Assembly (NCBI GenBank): GCA_023512835.1
Contig: CM042089.1
Location: 25,486,440-25,550,439, forward strand
Source: Taxillus chinensis
Lineage: Eukaryota > Streptophyta > Magnoliopsida > Santalales > Loranthaceae
DNA: 64,000 bases
Reading direction: 5' to 3'
The notes beneath the pieces are model-generated. The model was not told the DNA's origin, did no database searches, and saw only the letters and a program-made list of their open reading frames with translations. Positions within the stretch are counted from its first letter, which is position 1; every line of letters begins with the position of its first letter. This document shows, piece after piece, positions 1 through 10,800 of the stretch. Both the position numbers and the translations under genes were made by a program.

Positions 1-243
1 ATGCCCTCCCGCTCGCCCAATGTCCAAAGGATAGGAGGCTTCCAAAATCGCTCCGACGCGCTCCTTCGTACTCCCTTGCCCAACTCTGTATCACACTCTA
101 GGATACTCCAACTCTATAGACGCAAGGCGTGCAAGACACTATCGGTCGACTCACCTCTGTGAGCTCCCACCTTGGGGTCACGCTACTCACGAGAGTGCTC
201 GGCGAGTCTTCAGGATACGGGCCGGTTCGGCTCTGATACCACT
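1..243 (-). mobile_element. LTR retrotransposon leader with Met-tRNA primer binding site
   Basis: Read on the minus strand, 241-230 gives TGGTATCAGAGC, the standard plant LTR-retrotransposon primer site complementary to the 3' end of initiator tRNA-Met. It lies two bases beyond the putative LTR end at 244. The remaining bases to the window edge would be the untranslated leader of the element. No gag reading frame is visible before the sequence runs out, so the element body lies outside the window to the left. The primer site is clear; the family is not identified. Confidence 0.6.
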
Positions 244-1647
244 TATCACGGGGTCAGGTTTCCTGCGCCTCTCAACCCATTACGGCACTTAGCTTCTCTA
301 TCCACGGTCCGCTAAGTTTAGCCTTTGAGGGTTGAAGCGCACGTAGACTGGTTTCGCCCTGCCACTGGGCTCATCAGGAGAACAGCCCTAGTTCCCGACC
401 AGTTTGTGTAAGGATGGCCAAATCCCTTCTTCAACGTCAAGTCCTCGACTAGCGGCGTGCTCCTTGTATTCAACCGGGTCGGCACGTCTGAACTCTGAAG
501 GGATTCCATCCGTTTTCCTCCACGAACTGCCTGGAACCTTCCGCTACGCACCATCTACGCTTTTAACCAACTCCTCTCTTTACGTAGCATGAATACATTC
601 CTAAATCGTGCCACTGAGAAACGTCCCGCCAGCACCACGCTGTTCGAGTCGTGACACTGGGCAGAGAAAATACCCAATATCTTTTCCAGACCTCTTTTTT
701 GGGCATCATTTTAAACGATTTTGATGGGAAAAGAAGCTTTGGCTGAATGGGGAAAATATCCATTATTTCTCCTGGGCATCCATTTGGACGATTTTGAGAG
801 CAGAGCATCACATAAAATTCTGGGCAAGTCTCCTAGGGTGAGGGGGCATTTGGAATCTTAAAAACGGGGATCAAATCTATCAACAAGCAGGAAATCATCC
901 AGGTTTCATTTTTTAAATTTTTATTAAACTATTTTTTAGTTAAAACTTTATATATTACTTTTAAAAGAGAACAGTACTCAAAATCGAATTTCATTATTCC
1001 TTTTTCCTTTTTCTAAAAAATAATAAAAACAAAAAAATTATTCTTTTCTAAAAAAATTAAATCAAGGGCAGAGTAGTCGTAGGGTTGAGCCCTTGACGCT
1101 CATACCTTAGCTGCTGAAACCGATATTAATTGTGGTAATATTATTTATTCAAAATACTTTTATTTTTTTTTCTAAAAAAAAGAAAGAAATATTGTCACAA
1201 AGGCTTAGATCCTATAAGTTTTTTTTTCTATAATTTAAAGGGTCTTTTCAATTATATTTATCTAATTTTTTTTTTACCCTAGATCCATAAAATGTCTTTT
1301 TTCCTTAAAAATATAAAAATACAAAAAAATGACTTCTTTTTAATTAAAACAAACAAACATCTATAAATCAAGACTAGGTACCAATTATGGGCGTTGTGGG
1401 GTGCAAAAGTATTTCTTCCTTCCCCATATGTAACTGACTCTTGAACCTAAATCTTTAAAACCGTAGACCTTTCTCTTTCTAGGTGCCTAATTATACCTCT
1501 AAAATGTTGGGTGGCGATTCTGTATTTTTTTTCTTGTGTGGTTTGTGTGAGCTACTGTGCAGGGATGACTCGAGGACTAATGGATGAACTATCATTGAAT
1601 CCTTTCTTAAAATCAGTCTCGAGCCCGGACAAAAATAGGTTATGACA
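244..1647 (-). repeat. Putative 5' LTR of a minus-strand LTR retrotransposon
   Basis: On the minus strand the segment begins TGTCATAACC at 1647 and ends GTGATA at 244, immediately before the primer site. A TGTCA...TGACA pair of ends is expected, so the final TA looks like a CA that lost its C by transition. Length about 1.4 kb. The right boundary is inferred: the next 129 bases look like the start of a different LTR family, which argues that this element inserted into that LTR. An alternative is that the LTR runs to 1776. No coding potential. Confidence 0.45.
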
Positions 1648-1776
1648 CGGTCTTGAACTCTAAATTGGACCCAACTATATTCAAAACGCTTGTATTGCCG
1701 GGCACAATATTAAAATGATATCTTTATTGCCAAATAAAAACTATCTCATCGATCAACCTAAACACATGTCTCTACA
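1648..1776 (-). repeat. Fragment of Gypsy LTR (5' end)
   Basis: Read on the minus strand from 1776 it starts TGTAGAGACATG and then follows the same order of motifs as the starts of the LTRs ending at 4806 and starting at 57270: GAGATAGT, a GTGCTCGTCA-like block and a block resembling CCAAATTGGAGTT. It is therefore the first about 130 bases of a related LTR, cut off at 1648 where the neighbouring LTR begins. Similarity was judged by eye. Confidence 0.45.
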
Positions 1777-2394
1777 GTTACATCATGTTATTATAACCAC
1801 CTTATACACAATCACATACAGGAAAAACAAATACAACTAGTCACCACCACAGGTGTACCTCCTGGCTCCTATAGAAACCTGAAACAAACAATACAAACAC
1901 ACAAAATGAGTAGAGATCATGTCTCACTGACCCATCTAACTCACTTTATCCATATGTACAATGTAGGCATGTGCTCGTATCATACCCCATCTCACCCACA
2001 TAAACCCACATGATCCCTATGTTATATTCACATTTCAGTTCATCAATTATCATCACCTCTCAGGAGTCATCCACTTATCATGCCTCTCAGGCGTCATTAT
2101 CATAGCATAAGCCTCACAGGCTTGTACCTCTCAAGTTTCATTACCCTAACTGTAGCCTCACAGGCTTCATTCACAATGCATCTCATGCACTACAACAAGG
2201 CATCTCATTAAGTAATCATAACAAATATGACATTAGATGCATAAACCGAAACATAATCCTATAAACTCTCGGCCCCAAAACATGCACTCAAGGCCACTCA
2301 GGCGCATCCAGGACCCCTTGGGACCCAACCCAGGCTACACGATAGGCAAAATGGAGCAAATAGGTTTAACTCATAAGACCGACCGCGATGGACC
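1777..2394 (-). repeat. Older Gypsy-type LTR, left part (interrupted by solo LTR)
   Basis: This stretch and 4807-5753 read through each other once the solo LTR and one copy of its target duplication are removed. On the minus strand it resembles the R/U5 part of an LTR. It holds degenerate direct repeats of the form GCCTGTGAGGCT between about 2056 and 2180. No reading frame of note. The 3' end of this LTR is not recognisable and was probably lost at 1776/1777. Confidence 0.4.
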
Positions 2395-3529
2395 TGTCAC
2401 GCCCCCAAATTCCACGGAACCCGGAACTAGGAATATGACTTCCCCTTGTCCGCACCCGAAAGGTCAAAGGGTTGGTGACTAGCACCAATGGAGACTACAC
2501 CGCGGGTGCTGTCTCAAATATGCAATCCTGTATAGTCATACATCAAAGGTAGTCATATACTTTCCCATATATCATCATGCATACAATGAGTCAAACAGCC
2601 ATACAGACATCACATCACAAACAGTATGCAAATACAACTGTCCACGGACCCATGTCCGGGATACAACACATAATACAATACAAAATATAGTACTCATACA
2701 TCAGAGTAGTGGCACGTCCTCCTGGAAGAAAGTCCTACACTAGTCTCGGGTCACACCTGAAAAGGGGAAATAACAAGTAGGAGTGAGCGACAAGCTCAGT
2801 AGGTGACCCCAATACTCCACATCATGCAAACATACAAGTTTATGCTACATGTTCTGTGTACTCGTGCACTGTGTAGTGTGCACAATCATCAGGACTCAGC
2901 CTGCAAACAAATATCAGGACCCAGCCTGCCCACACAGGACAGCTTGTCCACGATCCTCCACGGGATCCCAGCTCAGGACACTCAGCCCTAGCTCCACGAG
3001 CTCAACGGCTCCACTGAGGCCTTAGCCTGTCCACAACGCAATATAACCGGCCACAGTCACCACACAGGCCTACCATCGGCGCATATGCTTGCGACGTCAT
3101 CCACATAGCACCATCGGTGCTTCACGGTGAGATCCCAACAAGTCATGGAACCCAAGTCCCAAATCCATAAACCAACATACCAACACCAATATGGTCTTAA
3201 GGTGTACAACACTCCCTTTAGAACTATAGCCAGTCTTTACAAGTCGATCCTCATTCCTTGACTAAGGAAGGAGATACCCATAGGAGTTGTTTTCTTGAAA
3301 TAAAAAGTCCCGGCATTGGGTCTCCATATCATAACTAAGATAATCTGATTTTTGGGGATTTTTCTGAGATGTCTAACCCCACTTTCCAAAAATTCACCTC
3401 TACGAAAAACTGGATTTTTCTGAGATTTTACACTAAATCCCAATTTTCACATTTTGAAAGGGTGGGAATTAATTTTTCTAGTATTTTTCTTTGAATCCGA
3501 ATGGGGGGTATTTCATTATTTACATTGTA

Positions 3530-3990
3530 ACTTAAGTATCATACTTAAGTGTAGATGGGTGGGTATAGGTTACAATGTAAATGGTCCAGTCCAGTGCAGT
3601 CCAGTGTCCAATTACACTGTTGGAGCTGCGACTCATAGCGCGGAACTGTAGCGCGCCTCAGAGACTCGTAGCTGGAGCTACGACTTGTAGCTACATAGCA
3701 CGCCTCGAAGACTCGAAGCGGGTCTTCGATCTTCGACCTTTGGACTACGGTTCTACGAATCTACGAATTACGAACCTTTGAGCTATGAACTACAGGTCTA
3801 CGAACTACGACCCTACGACCCTGGATCTTCGACCCTACGACCCAGAACTTCGGATCTTCGTTATTTCGACCCAGTAATTCGCTCAGGGTACTGTTCATCA
3901 TCGTTTTTGCCTGTTCTTCATTTGGAATCAATCCAGCAACCCCCAGACGCGCACAAACACGCATTCTACGCAACAGACTACGATATCTAC
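3530..3990 (-). repeat. Extra LTR segment with short CTACGA/CTTCGA repeats
   Basis: This block is present in the solo LTR but absent from the otherwise parallel LTR at 57270-59230, where the flanking motifs meet directly near 58080-58110. It contains degenerate 8-10 bp units such as CTACGAACC, CTACGACCC and CTTCGACCC (about 3690-3880) and a GTCCAGTCCAGTGCAG micro-repeat near 3585-3610. It is either an insertion here or a deletion in the other copy. Confidence 0.6.
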
Positions 3991-4380
3991 CTCAAAATGC
4001 GTCCAGAACGCCTCTAAATCGCACAGATAACAGCAGAAACACACGCTAAAATTCAGATTTCTAGAAATCTAGATCTAAATCCAGATTTCCATGGTTTACT
4101 TCTCAACCCTCATGGAATATGCAATTAAACATCCCAGATCACAGAAACACATATTAAAACTGATATAAAACAGTTCTTAACCACAGATCTTATGCTAAAC
4201 CATTAGATCTAACCCAAAATTGGATTTTCCCCCAAAATCTAGGGTTCATGCTCAATTTCATAAATCATGATAAATTCGTGCATATCCAAAACAGAATCAA
4301 AATAAGGAGTTTAAGGACACCTACTTGGAGTGATTCTTTGAACTCCACGAACCCAAATCGCTAAGGCACCAAGCTCCAAG

Positions 4381-4405
4381 CTCTCTCTCTCTCTCTCTCT
4401 CTCTC
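4381..4405. repeat. (TC)n microsatellite inside LTR
   Basis: Uninterrupted TC dinucleotide run. The equivalent place in the LTR at 57270 holds shorter GA runs (about 57667-57692), so this is a variable simple repeat of the LTR family. Confidence 0.9.
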
Positions 4406-4806
4406 AAACGCACAAATGTGATAACGTAAAGTGAAAGCTCTTTCTTTTCCTGTTATTTATATTTCTGCCAGCTATTGACCAATAACTGACCTAGTCAATG
4501 ATTGACCTCCCCATACAATAATTGACCTCCAAGGTCCCGAACTCCAAATTGAGTCAAATTACAGTCAAAATGCTCGAAATGACGAGCACAACACTAAATA
4601 TATATTATTACACCCAAATGACCGCCCAAACGCAAAGTCAACCAATAAACCCCAAAAAATCAACAATCGGGTCAAATGGGGCCGCGACACGGAATCGGAC
4701 CCAGATACACTCAAAATGCTCACATCGATGACTACTCTACCGTCCAGATAGTTACATTCCCATAGAATGACTATCTCTCAAAACTGCTTAAATACAAGTC
4801 TTTACA

Positions 4807-5753
4807 GGACCTCATCCCAACTGCGGTGGATCAACACCACCACACACATTAGGCCGTGGCGGACCTCTCACTGGCCGCGACCGATTCCCCTTCGGTCACG
4901 GCGGACACTAACTCAGTCGTGACCAATCTCATCGGTGAACTTTTGCTTTCTATAAGTCGTAAACGACCCAAACCGGCCGCGACTGAACCCCACCAGCCCT
5001 GATATACCATAAATCAGCTGCAACCAATTTACCCAATTGCATCACCTCTTTGTCTACCATAACCAACCGAACCCCCGACCACGACCGATCAAGTTAACGA
5101 CCCCAAACGCACCCTATCGACCGTGGTCGACTAGGAATCGGCCGCGACCGGTCATTAATGGACACCATTTATGGCTGTTGCAACTCACATTTTCTGGCAT
5201 CTAATGGCCCATAATCACCAATATTAGTTTACAAATACCTCTTAACACATTCTAGGTACTCTAATATAGCTCAAAACATTATAAAATCACCAAAATCAAC
5301 ATCTTACATGTTTTGGGTCATTTCACTCATATACATCAATTCACCACATTTCATGAGTTTAATCACTACCACATGTTAAGAAATAAGTAAAAAAAAAGTT
5401 TAAACACATGAATTTCTACCTCAATTGTGGTTGATTTGAGTTTCGAATTGCCAAATTTCACTTTCCCCTTTGCTTTTTCTTTTCTCTCTCTCTTATCCTC
5501 TCTTTCTTTATCTATAAGGGCAAGAATGCATTAAATTTTGGAGATTATGGTTCTTCCCTTCCCCTTTTATACTTTTCACCCAAAAATACTTAAAAAATGT
5601 TAAAATATTTTCTCGGGACTCCAACTCCAAATCAGACTCAATTACTGTTAAAACGCTCAATTTGACGAGTATATCATTGTACTAATATTTGTTTTCCCAA
5701 ATACATATCCTATCATAGAGCTATCACTTAGAACCTCAAACTCGGGTCATTAC
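4807..5753 (-). repeat. Older Gypsy-type LTR, right part (LTR start)
   Basis: Continuation of 1777-2394 beyond the solo LTR. On the minus strand the LTR starts TGTAATGACCCGAG at 5753 and carries the family block CTCGTCAAATTGAGC near 5675-5655. Between about 4850 and 5160 there are repeated GGCCGCGACCG-like motifs. No coding capacity was seen. Being split by the solo LTR shows that it is older. Confidence 0.5.
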
Positions 5754-6100
5754 AAACAAACTCTCTTTCTCACTCTCTACATGTATAATTTGCTATAGTT
5801 ACTCTTCATTTTTGAAGAGTAACTATTCATTCTTTATTTATTATTATATTATTTTCTTTTTTTCTCTCTCCACCTCCTTTATTGGCTTTTTATTAAAAAA
5901 TTATTATTTTAATATAAATAAAGTTAAAATGAAGAGTCTTGTTGGAGTTGTGTATAAAAATTGCTTTTCACGTATAAAGAAATCTTTATATTTAAAAATA
6001 AAATACAAAACCTTGTTGGAGTTGCTCTTAGCTTGTTATAGTTCTATAATTCTATGAAATGTACTTTCAGTTTTGATTTAATCTAAACATTGTTGTCATT
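5754..6100. repeat. AT-rich MITE-like stretch with a perfect hairpin
   Basis: A perfect inverted repeat with 14-base arms (5795-5808 and 5813-5826, loop TTTT) opens the stretch. CTTGTTGGAGTTG occurs twice (about 5939 and 6014), and the second copy continues into GCTCTTA, which resembles the TIR-type end AAGAGCAACTCCAAC seen in many plant MITEs. A matching left end was not found, so the call stays tentative. The 81-codon open frame here is AT-rich and not gene-like. Confidence 0.3.
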
Positions 6101-6426
6101 ATTTTTATTTTCTCCATGCTTTAGAATATTATAATACGAATTCTAATTTGAACTCGTGTCAAACATCGTTTTTTATCCTAGTGCCACTATCAAATCCAGT
6201 ACTATCTTCTACAACCCCTTTTCCACATGCCCAATACAATGTTATCGGCATCTCCTTGTTAAGCAGTTACTCATTTGCTACACACCAAACCCCTTCAATC
6301 TCCCCAAATAATTCCCACTAGACATTTCGTTTTTGGCATTTTTGGTGGGGACAAAAAGATAATTAACAGTTTAAAAAAACCTTCATCCGATCGAATCCAA
6401 GCATTTAGTCAATTTCAAGGATTTGG

Positions 6427-6641
6427 TCTTTATACCGAGACTTTGGAAGGTCCAAATTCTTAAACTGAAACTTTGGAAGCTTCATATTCTTAAACCGAGC
6501 ATCTGGTTCTTATACTGAGACTTTGGAAGCTTTGGATTCTTATATTGAGACTTTAGAAGCTTTAGATTCTTAAACCAAGTATTTGGGCCTTATACTGTGA
6601 CTTTGGAAGCTCCAAATTCTTATATCGAGACTTTGGAAGAT
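6427..6641. repeat. Tandem repeat with 80-bp higher-order unit
   Basis: The core CTTTGGAAG (one copy CTTTAGAAG) starts at 6441, 6471, 6521, 6551, 6601 and 6631, that is with spacings of 30, 50, 30, 50 and 30 bases. A 30-base unit and a 50-base unit alternate, giving an 80-base higher-order period. The additional 20 bases of the long unit resemble TAAACCGAGCATCTGGTTCT. No reading frame runs through it. Confidence 0.85.
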
Positions 6642-7440
6642 ACCTTGATCCTCTAGATCCTTATCTCGAGCATCTACCCTCCCATATGTGGATCTAAAAC
6701 GATGTGGTTTCACATCTTATAACTCATTTTTCTCGGAAATGCAATTTCAACACTTCATGGCTCATTTTCTCTTGAAAATTAAATTTTAACCCCTCATTTT
6801 CTCTCGAAAAAGTATTTTCAATGGCTCGAGACTTGACTCTGATGCTTGAGAACCTAAAGTCACGTGTGGATAATCATACTAACTCCATAAATCTACATAT
6901 CTATTTTAGGGAATGAATAGTATATTATTTGATACATTTTGTTTATTATCCACATTTTATTTCCATTTCTATCTCTATTTTTTAAAATTATAATTTTTTT
7001 ATTTTTTATTTTGTATTTTTTTATCTATTCCATTTATTACAAATAATAAATATACATATATTAAAAAATATTTAGAGAATAAATATTAATCCTTTAAATA
7101 TGAAGATTCTATTTAAAATATTTATTTTTAATATCTAAATTTTACAGTTTGAAAGACTTGATGCAGTATAGTTTTACCTAAAACTTAATTTTTTTTTAAA
7201 TTTTAAAGAAAAATATATTTTAAAAGGAACTGATGTAGATGGTCCCTTACAGGAGAAAATCTAAATATTTTAATAAATTTATCTACATGAAACAATATTA
7301 GCCATAAATATAACTCGAAGTTTGAAATTTTAAAAAAAAATTATAGTAAAATACATATCCCGAATTAAATTTGTAATTAATATTAATTTATGTAATTAAA
7401 TTTATTAAAATATTTATTTATTTTACCCTGAATTGTCATA
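6642..7440. other. AT-rich intergenic spacer
   Basis: No gene, repeat or element recognised. AT-rich with homopolymer runs; it lies upstream of the NOC3 promoter. Confidence 0.6.
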
Positions 7441-7445
7441 CATAG

Positions 7446-7674
7446 CCAATATATTTTATAATGTCAGTATAAAATATCACGGGAAATATTTGAATCGAAC
7501 CAACGCCGTCATTCTCCATCTCAGCCTCATAAAACCCTAAAATTACACCTCTTAGCTAATCGGCTCTCAAAAGGCCGCCGCCGCCGCTAGCATTCTCCGG
7601 CAAGATATACAAATTGAGCAACAACCGTTCCTACAAGCCAGTGCTTAACATTCCCAGAACCCTAGGTACGAGGG
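7446..7674 (+). promoter_or_regulatory. NOC3 core promoter and 5' UTR with telo-box
   Basis: A CCAAT box (7446-7450) and a TATA box (TATAAAAT, 7468-7475) precede a telo-box AAACCCTAA at 7532-7540, about 60 bases after the TATA box and so near the expected transcription start. Telo-boxes are known to mark plant ribosomal-protein and ribosome-biogenesis promoters, which fits the product. The 5' UTR is GC-richer, with CCGCCGCCGC near 7576. The start site itself is inferred. Confidence 0.6.
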
Positions 7675-7838
7675 ATGGGGAGGAAGCAAAAGAAGCAGAA
7701 GACGTCGCTGCCGCCGGATCTCCCGCCGGAGCCCGCGGAAGACGATATCGAAGTCTCCGACGAGGATATTAAGTTCTTCATTGACAATAGCGACCACGCC
7801 CGCTTCGTCTCCGGTATCGACATCAAGCAGATTAACAA
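7675..7838 (+). CDS. NOC3: NOC3 exon 1
   Basis: Start ATG at 7675, the first ATG in frame with the conserved N terminus, in the context GAGGGATGGGG. Encodes the basic MGRKQKKQK start (likely nuclear/nucleolar targeting) and the acidic segment ending QINK. The donor is the weak GTCCGT at 7839; splicing there completes a lysine codon with exon 2 (NK-HVNRV). Confidence 0.88.
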
Positions 7839-10800
7839 GTCCGTTTCATTCACATATTTACTTCATCCGCTTTGATTCTCACCTACCATATCTTTATGCT
7901 TTTCTTATTTTAATGATAATTTAGGGCTATTCGAAGCTACATTTTTCGAATATGGGAAGTTCTATTGTGTACCAACTCCTTAGAATTTGTGGTTTTGTAG
8001 TTAGTTTAGTTCGTAGGGTTAGTTGTTGGATGGTTCGGGAGAAAAAACAAGTGATTTTGACGGTGTTCGTGCTTCGTGGAGCTGTTCCTTCGGTGTCCTA
8101 TTGAAATAGCAGCTCATATCTCCGTTTCGTTTGTGATTTATGATTTTATAATGAGGGTGGAGTTTTGATTATTGATCTGGCACACTAACGATGTATGAGA
8201 TTGATATCCTTACCCAGGATTGTTAGTTTTACTGAACTTTTATTTCAGTAGCCCCAATGCAGTGCGATTCCTAATTTTCTTTTACAGTTCATATGACTAT
8301 TTGGTCTATTTATGCACGTGTATGTGTATCCACATGTGCATGGTCATGTTAGACCATATATAATGTGCACTAAAGTTCTGCAACAGGAGAGGGTGTTTTA
8401 ATGTTAATTTTTATTATGTTTGTCAAAACTTGTTTAAACCCCCTATGTGTTTATTATCATTTTTAAAACTTTAAATTGTTTTGTTTTGGTGAGTTTTGGG
8501 TTATGTGGTTGACAAAATTATTTAACAAAATTTGACAAGTAATAAGATTCTTGAGAGGTTTAAAGGGATAAAAAAGAATTTACACATGATATACTTTGGT
8601 ATATCATGATATACTTTCATAAATTTGGAGAAAAAGAATTTACCCATGTTAGAGTACTAGAGATATACTTTGGTAGGCATTGAAAAAGAATGTAGTTTCT
8701 ATCAATTATTTGAATTTAATAAAGGATTTATACGGGGGAATTGTAACCAAAGTTAGGACTATTGGTGGATTAATGAATGAATTTTTAATTACAATAAGAG
8801 TGCATCAAGGATCAGCCTTGAGTCATTTTTTTTTGCCATAGTAATGGATGAGATAATCAAAAATATGTGTGAGGATATATTGTGGTGTATATTGTTCATT
8901 GATGATATTGTTTTGATCGATGAGGCCAAAAAATGAATTAACCAAAAAAATAAAATTGTAGAGACAAACTCTGGAGGTTTAAGAATTTAGATTAAGAAGT
9001 TGAAGACTAAATATATGGAGAGTAAGTTTAGGAAATAAAAGAATAATGAAGAAAGTGTTATTATACTTGATGACCAACAGATATTGGCTATAAAATATTT
9101 TAAGTACCTAGAGTTGATAATTTAACGAAATAGAGAGCTGACGGTGATGTTAACCATAGAATTAAAATCGGATAACTTAAGTGTAAAAGTGTGATGAGAG
9201 TTTCGTGTGACTATAATATGCTACTGAGTTTAAAAGGAAAGTTTTATAGGATGATTGTTAGACATTATTTGTCATATGAAACAGAGTGTTAGGCTAACAA
9301 GAAATAACATATACAGAAGCTCAATTTTGTTAGATGGATTTGTGGTCAAACTAGGATAAGCAAGGTTCAAAATAAGGGTGTTTGTCGTGTTGTTGGTGTA
9401 GTTTTGATTGTAAATAAAATGAGAGAGAATTACTTACGTTGGTTTATTATTTAAGATGCAGGCCAATGGATACACCTGTTAAGGTGGAAAAGATTAACAT
9501 TGAGCAAGGTAAAAAATTGAGGGAAAGATCAAAGTTAGTTAGATGTTGGTTGTAATAAAAGATTTGTAATCGTTAGATTTGGAAGAAACAATGGTGGCCG
9601 ATAAGAATGTTTGGACTAGAAGATACATGCATTTAGGGGTGTAAAACGGGTTAAAGCCCGCGGGCTTGCGGGCTTGGGGCGGGCCGGGCCGAGCAAAGCT
9701 CGGCCCGTTTAAAATGAGGGCCTAAACGGGTTGGCCCGTTTAAGCCCGCCCCGTTTAGGCCCGGCCCGTGCGGGTTGGCCCGTGGTTTTTTTATTTTATT
9801 TTATTTTTTTTATCTATAAATATTTTAAAATTTAATACATATATTATATTATATAATTTTAATTGAGTAATTAAATTTCATATATAAATAATTGTAAAAC
9901 AAAATTGAAATAATATTGGTTTGATAAAATTATATTGATTACTTTTTAATTTTAAAAAAATAAAAATAAAAATTTTTTATTTAAAAACGGGCCAGCCCGC
10001 GGGCGCCCGTGGATTGTTGCGGGCCGGGCCGGGTTGAGCTTTGCTTAGTCCGTTTAGAACGCGGGCTGTATTGGCCCGTTTTACACCCCTACATGTATTG
10101 GATCAAATATAAATGTCGTAGGTTTTAGTTCATATAATTGATATTATATTATTAGAATTAAGACTTTTTGGTTTGATTTAGAAGCATGCTGTGATGTTTT
10201 TTTTTGATAAGTAAGAGAATTTATTTATTTACGAGAATCAAAACGCACACAAGGAGTGCACGAGATGCGAGAATACAAAAACGAAAATAACAACCCAATC
10301 AAAAATAGCAGCCATCCACAACATCCCAAATGGAAGAAAAAGACAATTCGCCCAAAGCATACAATTAATCACCCAAAGAACGAAAAAAATACAAGAGAGC
10401 TCGGCAGCGGGCCGCTCCTTATCCTTAAAAACATGTGCGTTTTGTTCCTGTCAAATACTCCAAAGAATGCAATGAGGGACGGCCTGCCACACTGCCGAAT
10501 GCCGCTCCACATCGCTCAGTCACCCGTCAAACAACGCGCAAAGAGACGAAGGCATCATCCACGAGATGTCGAAAAGACCCATAATCATATCCCACAAACT
10601 ACTGGCATAAGGGCAATAAAGGAAAAGATGATTCACATGTTCTGGTGAAGATTTACACATGTAACACCGACTAACCAGAACAAAGCCCTGGCGCTGCAAA
10701 TGATCCACAGTCAAAATCTTCCCCAAAACAGCAGTCCAAGCAATGAAAGCCACCCGAGAGGGCACCCGTGCCTTCCAAACGCTCTGCCAAGGAAAATGCT

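Larger units (their letters stand above)
2395..4806 (-). mobile_element. Solo Gypsy LTR with perfect 5-bp target duplication
   Basis: Minus-strand LTR of 2412 bp: begins TGTAAAGACTTG at 4806 and ends GGGGGCGTGACA at 2395. It is bounded by GGACC at 2390-2394 and GGACC at 4807-4811, a perfect 5-bp target duplication, with no primer site or polypurine tract next to it. That combination is the mark of a solo LTR left by LTR-LTR recombination. A TATA-type box (TATAAATA on the minus strand) lies at 4461-4454 and a (TC)n run at 4381-4405. It is the same family as the LTR at 57270-59230 but carries an additional internal block (about 3530-3990). The small open frames inside are by-products of repeats, not genes. 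Confidence 0.93.

Noticed and set aside
244..1776. One 1.5-kb LTR ending at 1776
   Set aside because: The last 129 bases match the start of a different LTR family while 244 onward does not match that family's end; two juxtaposed LTRs fit better, though this is not settled.
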